Positions 1 to 7,571 of a DNA stretch of 64,000 bases are shown here, piece after piece. The stretch comes from Pseudalgibacter ostreae (GTDB taxonomy: Bacteria > Bacteroidota > Bacteroidia > Flavobacteriales > Flavobacteriaceae): assembly GCF_042427585.1 (NCBI RefSeq), contig NZ_JBHMFC010000003.1, positions 12,356 through 76,355 on the forward strand. Direction: 5' to 3'. The first letter of the stretch is position 1; the number at the start of each line of letters is the position of its first letter. A program made the translations under genes and the position numbers. The notes under the pieces are model-generated. The model was not told where the DNA came from. It saw nothing but the letters and a program-made list of their open reading frames with translations, and made no database searches.

Positions 1-297
1 AAAGGCTTAAAAGAAATCTTTGAAGATGGTTATAAAGCTTTGGCAAAAGAACAAATGCTTCTTATTCAAGAAATATCAGGACATATTGAAAGTATAAATG
101 CAAATGTAACTAAAATGACCAATGAGCGTAAAAAGCTTAACGGACTGGCCGATATGGAGATAAAAGCACATGGTTATAACAAGAATGTTAAATCGCTTTT
201 TGATGACATTAGGTACCATTGCGATAAATTGGAGCTGTTGGTGGACGATGAAATTTGGCCGCTAACAAAATATCGCGAGCTATTGTTTACCAGATAG
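1..297 (+). CDS. glnN: Type III glutamine synthetase, C-terminal end (partial)
   Basis: The reading frame is open from base 1, so only the last 98 residues of a larger protein are present. The end, DEIWPLTKYRELLFTR, matches the conserved C-terminus of type III (GlnN) glutamine synthetases, which end in a W-P-x-x-x-Y-x-x-x-L-F pattern after a helical segment. These enzymes of about 700 residues make glutamine from glutamate, ammonia and ATP in the cytoplasm and are common in Bacteroidota. None of the catalytic domain lies in the window, so the call rests on the tail alone. A terminator follows 15 bases after the stop. Confidence 0.72.
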   Translation, partial: KGLKEIFEDGYKALAKEQMLLIQEISGHIESINANVTKMTNERKKLNGLADMEIKAHGYNKNVKSLFDDIRYHCDKLELLVDDEIWPLTKYRELLFTR

Positions 298-311
298 TTT
301 TTAAAACATCT

Positions 312-341
312 AAAATCCTGCTCTAAAAAGCAGGATTTTTT
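312..341 (+). terminator. Intrinsic terminator after glutamine synthetase
   Basis: An 11-base-pair stem (AAAATCCTGCT at 312-322 with AGCAGGATTTT at 329-339), a 6-base loop and a run of T. It separates the glutamine synthetase gene from the following gene. Confidence 0.85.
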
Positions 342-353
342 CATTCAAAGAGG

Positions 354-361
354 TAAATTTG
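354..361 (+). promoter_or_regulatory. Putative -7 promoter element (TAAATTTG)
   Basis: TAAATTTG fits the Bacteroidota -7 consensus TAnnTTTG and lies 17 bases before the start codon at 379, just after the terminator. No clear TTG -33 element is seen at the usual distance, so this is only a half-match. Confidence 0.4.
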
Positions 362-378
362 CAAATCAATTAGAAATT

Positions 379-1557
379 ATGAGTCAAGAAGTTTCAAAAC
401 GTTATGCCCAACGTGGTGTATCGGCATCAAAAGAAGATGTGCACAATGCTATAAAAAATATAGATAAAGGCTTGTTCCCTAAAGCATTTTGTAAAATTGT
501 TCCAGATTACCTCACTGGAGATGAGGCGTATTGTTTGATCATGCATGCAGATGGGGCGGGTACAAAATCGTCTTTAGCCTATATGTACTGGAAAGAAACA
601 GGCGATATATCTGTATGGAAAGGTATTGCACAAGATGCTTTGATTATGAATATTGACGACCTGCTATGTGTAGGGGCGACAGATAATATTATGTTGTCCT
701 CCACCATTGGACGTAATAAGAATGTGATACCAGGTGAAGTGCTTTCGGCAATTATTAATGGTACAGAGGAGTTGCTGGAGGACCTGAAGTCTTACGGTGT
801 TACCATTCACTCTACTGGAGGCGAAACAGCAGATGTGGGGGATTTGGTGCGTACCATTATTGTAGACTCTACCGTAACGGCAAGAATGAAACGTAGCGAT
901 GTAATTGATAATGCCAATATCCAAGCAGGCGATGTTATTGTGGGCTTGGAAAGTTTTGGACAAGCAACTTACGAGAAAGCATATAATGGGGGCATGGGAA
1001 GTAACGGGCTAACTTCTGCAAGGCATGATGTGTTTGGTAAGTATTTGGCGAGTAAATACCCTGAAAGCTTTGATGCCGCAGTGCCTGGGGATCTCGTGTA
1101 TTCTGGAGCTGTTAAGTTAACAGATGCGGTAAAAGATTCGCCTATAGATGCAGGGAAACTGATATTGTCTCCAACACGTACCTATGCGCCTATTATTAAA
1201 TCTATTTTGTCCAAGTATACAAATGATGTGCTTCATGGTATGGTGCATTGTTCGGGAGGGGCACAAACAAAGATTCTTCATTTTGTGGATCAGTTTCATA
1301 TAATTAAAGACAATATGTTTCCTATTCCGCCGCTTTTTAAATTAATACAGGAGCAATCTAAAACCGATTGGAAAGAAATGTACCAGGTCTTTAATTGTGG
1401 CCATAGAATGGAGCTTTATGTATCCCCAGAAATAGCGGAAGATATTATCAAAATTTCAAAATCATTCCGAGTAAATGCCCAAATTATTGGTAGGGTAGAG
1501 CCTTCAGAAAAGAAGAAGCTTACTATTACATCAGAGTTTGGTACGTTTCATTATTAA
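379..1557 (+). CDS. purM: PurM-like AIR synthase (phosphoribosylformylglycinamidine cyclo-ligase family)
   Basis: This 392-residue cytoplasmic protein looks like the divergent PurM-like AIR synthase form of Bacteroidota. The N-terminal half has the family motif pattern HADGAGTKS at about residues 56-64 and a D-D-L-L-C-V-G segment near residue 95, both part of the ATP and substrate site of PurM-type enzymes. Such enzymes close the imidazole ring of FGAM to give AIR in purine synthesis. It is longer than the roughly 345 residues of E. coli PurM, and no other purine gene is nearby. The exact substrate is therefore inferred from family membership; the superfamily call is firm. Confidence 0.75.
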   Translation: MSQEVSKRYAQRGVSASKEDVHNAIKNIDKGLFPKAFCKIVPDYLTGDEAYCLIMHADGAGTKSSLAYMYWKETGDISVWKGIAQDALIMNIDDLLCVGATDNIMLSSTIGRNKNVIPGEVLSAIINGTEELLEDLKSYGVTIHSTGGETADVGDLVRTIIVDSTVTARMKRSDVIDNANIQAGDVIVGLESFGQATYEKAYNGGMGSNGLTSARHDVFGKYLASKYPESFDAAVPGDLVYSGAVKLTDAVKDSPIDAGKLILSPTRTYAPIIKSILSKYTNDVLHGMVHCSGGAQTKILHFVDQFHIIKDNMFPIPPLFKLIQEQSKTDWKEMYQVFNCGHRMELYVSPEIAEDIIKISKSFRVNAQIIGRVEPSEKKKLTITSEFGTFHY

Positions 1558-1624
1558 CATTTCTTTTTGTTGTATGGAAACGGAACACTTTTTGATATAA
1601 AATCCTTTTTAATATAGTCATAGC

Positions 1625-2590
1625 ATGAGAAAAAGTTTAGTTTTATTAATGTTGTTCTTGGTACAAGGTGTAATGGCACAACCCGATTCTCTTTATATTA
1701 AATTCCATCCTGATAAAGAGAAAATGGAAAGACCAGAATGGAAGCAGAAAAATAAGCTGGGCATAGACATAAATGAGGTGGCTTTCGTGAACTGGAGTTC
1801 AGGGGGAAGTAATTCTATATCGGGTTTGTTGGGGTATGAATATTCTGCAGATTATAAAGACCCTTTTTTTTATTGGAAGAACAACCTCAATATAAGATAT
1901 GGTATCAATAAACAAGAGAGTAGGGAGCAAAGAAAAACAGACGATTTATTTGAAATAAACTCAAATCTAGGGTATCAGGCCGATAAATTCTCTTATTGGT
2001 TTTATTCGGCACGTCTTAATTTTAAGACCCAATTGACCGATGGTTTTAAATATCCTAATAAAGAAACGGCTATATCGAGACTTATGGCGCCAGGATATTT
2101 GTTTTTTGGTGGTGGTATGGAATATGGTAAACAAGTAGACGAACTGTCTTTTTACTTCTCTCCATTAACGCTTAAGGCTACTTTTGTTCTCGATGACGAA
2201 TTAGCTAATAAAGGGGCGTTTGGTGTAACGCCTGCGGTACTAGACTCGGAAGGGAATGTTGTTGTTAAAGGGGATCAATTAAAAGCTGAAGTGGGAATCC
2301 TATTAACAAATAGCTATGAAATGGAAGTGGCACAAAACATTAAAATGAAACATCAGGTAAGCCTCTATTCGGATTATATTAATAATTTTGGAAACGTAGA
2401 TGTAGATTGGCGAATTGATTTTAACTTTAAGGTCAATAGTTTTGCTAGAGCTACCTTTGGTTCTCATTTAAAATATGACGACGATGTGAAAATATCGGTA
2501 CCATCAGATGTGGAAGGAGAAAATGAAGATGGGGGCTCGAGAGTGCAATGGAAACAATTTTTAGGGGTTGGTTTTGCTTTTGATTTTTAA
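1625..2590 (+). CDS. DUF3078 family secreted protein
   Basis: A 321-residue protein with a signal peptide (cleavage after MRKSLVLLMLFLVQGVMAQ). The mature part matches the DUF3078 pattern: NKLGIDINEVAFVNWSSGG near residue 42, RYGINKQESREQRKTDD near residue 96 and a glycine- and aromatic-rich beta pattern ending in FAFDF. A terminal phenylalanine and alternating strands suggest an outer-membrane barrel or surface protein. No function is established for the family. It lies 121 bases before a TonB-dependent receptor gene; whether they share a transcript is not shown by the sequence. Confidence 0.8.
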   Translation: MRKSLVLLMLFLVQGVMAQPDSLYIKFHPDKEKMERPEWKQKNKLGIDINEVAFVNWSSGGSNSISGLLGYEYSADYKDPFFYWKNNLNIRYGINKQESREQRKTDDLFEINSNLGYQADKFSYWFYSARLNFKTQLTDGFKYPNKETAISRLMAPGYLFFGGGMEYGKQVDELSFYFSPLTLKATFVLDDELANKGAFGVTPAVLDSEGNVVVKGDQLKAEVGILLTNSYEMEVAQNIKMKHQVSLYSDYINNFGNVDVDWRIDFNFKVNSFARATFGSHLKYDDDVKISVPSDVEGENEDGGSRVQWKQFLGVGFAFDF

Positions 2591-2711
2591 TTGATCTAAG
2601 AAAAAGAAATGTTTTAAAAAATCAATTATAATTTTGGCTAATATTTAATTGTGCTTAAATTCGTCTTTTTATTTAACCCCAGATATATTTTGATTAAGGA
2701 TTTAGCCTAAG

Positions 2712-4982
2712 ATGAGTAACAATAAATTAGTATGTCTACTATTCATCTTTCTGTTTTTAGGTAATAAAATTATAGCACAGAAAACAGTAACGTCTAGAAT
2801 ACTGGATTTTGAGAAAGCGGAACCTGTACAAGATGTTTCTGTAAGATTAATAAACATCAATAAAGGGGCTTATTCAGATGAAAATGGTGTTTTTACACTC
2901 GATAATGTTTCAGATACCGATATTTTGGTTTTATCAAAAATAGGATATGCAACCATTTCTATAACTGTTAGGGATGTGGAAGAAGATGTTTATTTATCTC
3001 CAGAATTTAGCGCGTTAAAAGAAGTGGTAATTAGAAGCTTTTCTAGTAGTCAATTGAAAAGAACCGTTCCAGATCAGATTTATTTTTCACAAAAGGATAT
3101 AGAACGCCTTCCTTTTATTTTAGGGGAGAAAGATGTTATAAAGTTAATTCAATATACCCCAGGGGTACAGCAAGCTACAGAAGGCCAATCTGGACTTTTG
3201 GTTCGGGGCGGAAATGGGAGCATGAATTTAACCTTACTGGATAATATATACCTTCATAATACGGCGCATTTAGGGGGGCTTTTTTCTGCAATAAACTCAG
3301 ATTTCGTGGAGTCTTTAGAGTTTTCCAAAGCTGGATTTGATGCAGCACATGGCGGACGATTGTCTTCTATAACAGATATTAAAACATTGAAAAGTGCCGA
3401 TACCACCTATTTTGAAGGCAGTATAGGGTTGTTGTCTGCTAAATTAACTGGAAATATAAAATTAAATAAAAAAAACAGTCTATTGGTTTCTGGAAGAAGG
3501 ACTTACTTAGAGATGTTTAAGCCTTTATTTGGAGATGATAATTCTATTTTGGGTAAGAATAAAAACTATTTTCTGTATGATTTCTTAACCAAACATACTT
3601 TAAAGCTTTCAAAAAAAAGCAATATAGAAACAACGCTTTATATGACTCATGATAATTTTAAGGATCAAACCAAAGGAAGAAATAGAAGATTGAAATGGGG
3701 AAATGTGTTATTGGGTACAACACTCCGTCACCAGTTTTCTTCTGTTTTAAGTTCTCAGACTACCATTTCAAATAGTTTTTATGAATTTTCTTTTTCAGAT
3801 AATGATTTTCCTTTTAATTATAATGCGACTAGCACATTTAATGTTTTCAGCTTAAAACATCATTTTTTATGGGATAGATCTGCATATCTTTTAAAAACTG
3901 GTGCTGAATATAATAAAAACAAAACACTTCCCAAACAGGTAGAGGCCAGCGTAGACAGTACGCCTCTAGTGGTTTTAAATCAAGAGACCTATCATTATGA
4001 TGATGTAAGCGTGTTTGGCGACTTAGAGCTTCCTGTTACCGATAAGATAAAGCTTAAAATGGGTTTACGTTGGGCTACTTTTTTTGCAAAAGCTAACGCC
4101 TTGCTAGAGGCTAATGTTTTTACTAGCTTGGAACCTAGAATAAGTATTAAATATCAGATTTTAGACGATCAAGCCTTTAAATTTAGTTATCAGAGATTAG
4201 AGCAGTTTGTTCATCAGGCGTCAATCAGTTCGTTTAGTTTGCCTGCCGATTTTTTTGTGATAAGCTCTAATACATTGCGCCCACAAGCGGTAAATCAAGT
4301 GAGTTTGGGGTATGCGTATGAGGAAAATGGATTGCAAATAAATAGTGGGCTGTATTTTAAAAACGTTTCTCATTATACAGAATTTGAAAATGGTTCAGTT
4401 AATAATCTGTTTTCAAATAACATATATAACGATATTTTAACTGGAAAATTTAATTCTTATGGATTAGAGGTTAGTGTGAATAAAAAAGTGAACAGCCTTA
4501 CGGTTCAGGGTGCTATAACCTTATCTAAAACGCGTGCTCAGTTTGATGGCATAAATCAGGGCAACTATTTTCCAGCAACTTTTGATAGGCCTATAAATAT
4601 CAATACGATTATGCATTATAGACTGAATAATAGGCTAGAGTTAGGGGCGTTGTTTTTGTTTACCAGTGGGCAAAACTATACAAGACCCCTGGATATAAGA
4701 GTTATAGACGAGAAGCCGATACTTAATTTTGGAGCTAAAAATGGAGCGAGATTTCCTAATTATCACCGATTGGATTTGTCGTGTACTTATGCTTTTAAAA
4801 AGAAAGAGCGATGGAGTTCAAAATTAAATCTAACGTTATATAATGTTTATAATAATAAAAATCCATTTCAAATTTACTTCACTACAGAGGGCGCTGCAGA
4901 TGATACATTTATAGAAATTACAGAAAACAAGGATACGCTGTTTCCTTTTTTGCCTACTGTGAATTGGGTGTTTTCTTTTTAA
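2712..4982 (+). CDS. TonB-dependent receptor with carboxypeptidase-like N-terminal domain
   Basis: This 756-residue outer-membrane receptor has a signal peptide (to about residue 23, ending IIAQ), then a carboxypeptidase-regulatory-like beta domain (about 24-105), a plug domain (about 115-230, with QYTPGVQQATEGQSGLLVRG) and a long beta barrel ending in the terminal aromatic WVFSF. Such receptors import a ligand using the TonB-ExbBD energy system. The substrate cannot be read from the sequence. No SusD-like partner follows; instead a DUF4249 lipoprotein gene starts 12 bases after the stop, a pairing common in Bacteroidota. The two genes are almost surely one operon. Confidence 0.9.
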   Translation: MSNNKLVCLLFIFLFLGNKIIAQKTVTSRILDFEKAEPVQDVSVRLININKGAYSDENGVFTLDNVSDTDILVLSKIGYATISITVRDVEEDVYLSPEFSALKEVVIRSFSSSQLKRTVPDQIYFSQKDIERLPFILGEKDVIKLIQYTPGVQQATEGQSGLLVRGGNGSMNLTLLDNIYLHNTAHLGGLFSAINSDFVESLEFSKAGFDAAHGGRLSSITDIKTLKSADTTYFEGSIGLLSAKLTGNIKLNKKNSLLVSGRRTYLEMFKPLFGDDNSILGKNKNYFLYDFLTKHTLKLSKKSNIETTLYMTHDNFKDQTKGRNRRLKWGNVLLGTTLRHQFSSVLSSQTTISNSFYEFSFSDNDFPFNYNATSTFNVFSLKHHFLWDRSAYLLKTGAEYNKNKTLPKQVEASVDSTPLVVLNQETYHYDDVSVFGDLELPVTDKIKLKMGLRWATFFAKANALLEANVFTSLEPRISIKYQILDDQAFKFSYQRLEQFVHQASISSFSLPADFFVISSNTLRPQAVNQVSLGYAYEENGLQINSGLYFKNVSHYTEFENGSVNNLFSNNIYNDILTGKFNSYGLEVSVNKKVNSLTVQGAITLSKTRAQFDGINQGNYFPATFDRPININTIMHYRLNNRLELGALFLFTSGQNYTRPLDIRVIDEKPILNFGAKNGARFPNYHRLDLSCTYAFKKKERWSSKLNLTLYNVYNNKNPFQIYFTTEGAADDTFIEITENKDTLFPFLPTVNWVFSF

Positions 4983-4994
4983 ATTAAAATTTAT

Positions 4995-5834
4995 ATGAAG
5001 AAATTTCTTTTTGTATGTATGCTAATTTGCAGTTGTACAGACTATGATACTGAAACTTGGAACTCGGATAGCCTTACTGTGGAAGGACAAATAGAAACAG
5101 ATAAATTTGCTGTAATTCGCTTAACTAATAGTTTGCCATTTAAAGGGATTATAGATTCTATGGAAGTAGCAAAATCTATGGAGACCAAAGCTAAAGTAGA
5201 ACTTTTTGATGGTGAGCACACCGAAATTCTAACTTTAAAACGCGATGATTCTAGTTTTCCTTTTTTGTATTATAGAAGTAACATTATAAAAGGCGAAATA
5301 GGAAAAGAATACCAGTTATCTATAAGTATTAGGGGGAAAGAGTTTTTATCTAAAACAACCGTTCCGGAAAAGGCCAATGTGCTGGATATTGGTTTTTCTG
5401 AATGGACTGAAGATGGTATTGTGTTTCCGGACTTTAAGGATATAAAGATAATTATTGATAATAAAACTTTAAAAAACAAATATTTTAAAATTCTTATTAA
5501 AAATGAAAAGGAAAATAAATTTGAATTTGCACGCCCTTTTATATTTAATACAGAAAATATTTATACAGAAAATTTCCCTGTAGTTGTATCATATGTAAAA
5601 TTTGATGATGATGGCAAAAAAGAGAATCAGCTAAGAGTTGGAGAAATTATCGAGCTAAAGATTGTCGCTATTACAAAAGCGCAATTCGATTTCTGGAAAT
5701 CTGTTAAAGGAGACGCTACGAGTCTTTTGGAAGGGGCTTCTTTAGCAAATCAGGTACCAACAAACATAAGCAATGGGGCGTTTGGTTATTGGTCGGGAGA
5801 AAACGCGGTGTCTTATAGGGTTCAAATACCTTAA
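4995..5834 (+). CDS. DUF4249 family lipoprotein, partner of the upstream TonB receptor
   Basis: A 279-residue lipoprotein: the N-terminus MKKFLFVCMLICSC carries a lipobox with the lipidated cysteine at about residue 14. The body is beta-rich (SLTVEGQIETDKFAVIRLT at the start of the mature part, GAFGYWSGENAVSYRVQIP at the end) and fits the DUF4249 family, which is usually encoded directly after TonB-dependent receptors. It probably sits at the outer membrane and helps the receptor, for example in ligand capture; that role is inferred from position. Translation may be coupled to the receptor, since only 12 bases separate them. Confidence 0.8.
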   Translation: MKKFLFVCMLICSCTDYDTETWNSDSLTVEGQIETDKFAVIRLTNSLPFKGIIDSMEVAKSMETKAKVELFDGEHTEILTLKRDDSSFPFLYYRSNIIKGEIGKEYQLSISIRGKEFLSKTTVPEKANVLDIGFSEWTEDGIVFPDFKDIKIIIDNKTLKNKYFKILIKNEKENKFEFARPFIFNTENIYTENFPVVVSYVKFDDDGKKENQLRVGEIIELKIVAITKAQFDFWKSVKGDATSLLEGASLANQVPTNISNGAFGYWSGENAVSYRVQIP

Positions 5835-5840
5835 AAAAAA

Positions 5841-5875
5841 GACTATCTTATACATGGTATAAGATAGTCTTTTTC
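5841..5875. terminator. Bidirectional terminator between convergent genes
   Basis: A 13-base-pair perfect stem (5841-5853 with 5857-5869) is flanked by an A-tract at 5833-5840 and a T-tract at 5870-5874. It can end transcripts from both the DUF4249 gene and the opposing lipoprotein gene. Confidence 0.85.
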
Positions 5876-5881
5876 AGATTA

Positions 5882-5916
5882 GCTTTAAGACGGACTATCT
5901 ATCTTAAAGCAGTTTT
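5882..5916. terminator. Second hairpin in the convergent spacer
   Basis: GCTTTAAGA (5882-5890) pairs with TCTTAAAGC (5902-5910), followed on the + strand by a T-run at 5913-5918. The loop contains GACTATCT, the same word as the left arm of the preceding hairpin, so alternative pairing with that hairpin is possible. Confidence 0.55.
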
Positions 5917-5920
5917 TTAA

Positions 5921-7144
5921 TTAGTCTAAAGAAATTCCACCAAAAAGGTTTTCGTATGCTTCAAAAACAGTATCAAATTTGTTTTCAATGCTTGTAAAAG
6001 AACCGTCGATATAGGTGTCAAAATCGTTTGTAGTGCCGTCTTCAAATAAAAATCTTACATTAACGCTATCTTCGGTTACTTCTCTTTCTTCGTATTGTCC
6101 TGTATTTGTATTGTAGAAATAGTTCGTATACGTGATTTGGTCTTTGTAAAATTCGCTTTTTGCAATAGATTTGGTATTAATGCTTAGCTCTGCATAGATA
6201 TTGCTGTTTAATAAATCAATTTGTTCATTAATAGATAATGATTTGTTAGAATCAAAATTAGTGTCTTTGGCATTTACTTGCAAGACAGCGTTTAAAAACT
6301 CAAATGAGATATCTGCATGGTCAACAATGTCTTCTATTTCTCCGTTTTCGTTATTAAAATCGCCATTAGCGGTATAGTTGTATCCAATAATGGTTTCACT
6401 TCCTATTTTAAAATTAAAGGATTGTGTTATAGATTGATTGTTTTTATTGGTATACACAGTCGTAAAGGCGAAATCTGCAATAGTTGTGGTGTTGCTAATT
6501 TTGACTGGAATTAATTGTCCATTTTGAAATGTAGCAGAATATTCTTGAGAAAAAACTACTATATTATCTATTTTTAGGTTTGCTTTTATTAAAGTAGGCA
6601 GTTCTTCGTTATTGTTGCTTCCAGCAAAAGAGGTGTTAAAATCGGTAAAGCTGAAAATAGCATGTTTTCCGTTGTTATAATGTATGTGGTAAATGATGTC
6701 GTCGCTATCGCCGGTTCTTTCAAACTCCTCAGTATTAGCATTCCACTCGTAGGTGCCTTTTTCTTCATTAAACTCGTCTAAGAGTGTTGGTTCAGATAGG
6801 ATAGTGATGGCTTGTTTGGCACTAAAAGCAGCAAGACCTTGGGTAGAGGCTTGTGCTTCCGATATGTTTGATATGGTGTTAAGTGAGGTTTTTTTAAAAG
6901 TATTGGATTTAGAACTATTTGAAGGCTTAAGGTATTCGGCTAACTCAATTATTTCTTCTAAAGCATCACTGTCTTTAAAATTATCGATTTTTTCCAGTAA
7001 TAGAACGGTGTTGTCTTCTAATTGTTTTTTACCTTCTTCTACGCTTAAAGTTCCCGTAATTTCGTCTTTCGGGCTGTCATCTTTGCTGCATGAGTAGGTG
7101 GTTAGTAGGGTTAAGCATAAAGATAGGGCATAAATTGTTTTCAT
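5921..7144 (-). CDS. Large lipoprotein of unknown function
   Basis: I do not recognise a family for this 407-residue protein. The N-terminus is a clear lipoprotein signal (MKTIYALSLCLTLLTTYSC, cysteine at residue 19), followed by an acidic, charged linker (SKDDSPKDE) of the kind that sends lipoproteins to the cell surface in flavobacteria. The mature part starts with a helical region (about 35-115), then is beta-rich with many Asn, Thr and Asp residues and FSFTDFNTSFAG-like segments. It is transcribed alone, convergent to the TonB operon and divergent from nrdJ. A surface or periplasmic role is inferred from the signal only. Confidence 0.75.
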   Translation of the reverse strand: MKTIYALSLCLTLLTTYSCSKDDSPKDEITGTLSVEEGKKQLEDNTVLLLEKIDNFKDSDALEEIIELAEYLKPSNSSKSNTFKKTSLNTISNISEAQASTQGLAAFSAKQAITILSEPTLLDEFNEEKGTYEWNANTEEFERTGDSDDIIYHIHYNNGKHAIFSFTDFNTSFAGSNNNEELPTLIKANLKIDNIVVFSQEYSATFQNGQLIPVKISNTTTIADFAFTTVYTNKNNQSITQSFNFKIGSETIIGYNYTANGDFNNENGEIEDIVDHADISFEFLNAVLQVNAKDTNFDSNKSLSINEQIDLLNSNIYAELSINTKSIAKSEFYKDQITYTNYFYNTNTGQYEEREVTEDSVNVRFLFEDGTTNDFDTYIDGSFTSIENKFDTVFEAYENLFGGISLD

Positions 7145-7571
7145 TTTTATTTTATTTTTAGTTTGGCCAAAGATACATTATTTTTATAATTGATCCTGAA
7201 AAAGCCTCTGTGATTGTAGTTTTATTCAACACGTTTTGAGGGGCTAGTCTTTCTGTTGAAATGGTCGTCTTTTTATTTATATTTTTTAAACCATAAGGGA
7301 GTGTTTTTATGCTTAAAAAACAAATGAATTTATCCTGATTGATAGATTATTAAGGGTTAATTATAAGCTGTCTGGCTTAATTTTTTCAAATAAATGAGTG
7401 TTGGTTTGTTTTAAAAACTTGTGAACTTTATGCTGTTCACAAGTTTTTATTTTACTGATAATTAGTGTTTTGTGTTTTTTGTATGAAAACTTTGTGGTTT
7501 TAATTATGTTCTAAGTTGTTTATTTTTTTGTTTCTTTGCATATTAAAGCTAATTTAAAATAGTTTCTGATA
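7145..7571. other. Divergent intergenic region before nrdJ
   Basis: This 427-base AT-rich region separates the leftward lipoprotein gene from the rightward nrdJ. On the - strand TATCTTTG (7168-7175) is a plausible -7 element for the lipoprotein gene. On the + strand TTTCTTTG (7531-7538) is a weaker match before nrdJ. A strong hairpin lies at 7413-7448 (listed separately). I see no cobalamin riboswitch consensus here and no convincing coding sequence. Confidence 0.6.
7413..7450 (+). terminator. Orphan terminator-like hairpin upstream of nrdJ
   Basis: A 14-base-pair perfect stem (7413-7426 with 7435-7448) with an 8-base loop and T-rich flank. It has the form of an intrinsic terminator but lies between divergent genes, where neither flanking gene reads into it. 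It could end a small RNA or act in the leader of nrdJ. Confidence 0.6.

Noticed and set aside
7145..7571. Cobalamin riboswitch before the B12-dependent reductase
   Set aside because: I looked for the conserved B12-box pattern and multi-helix core and saw neither; only one simple hairpin is present.
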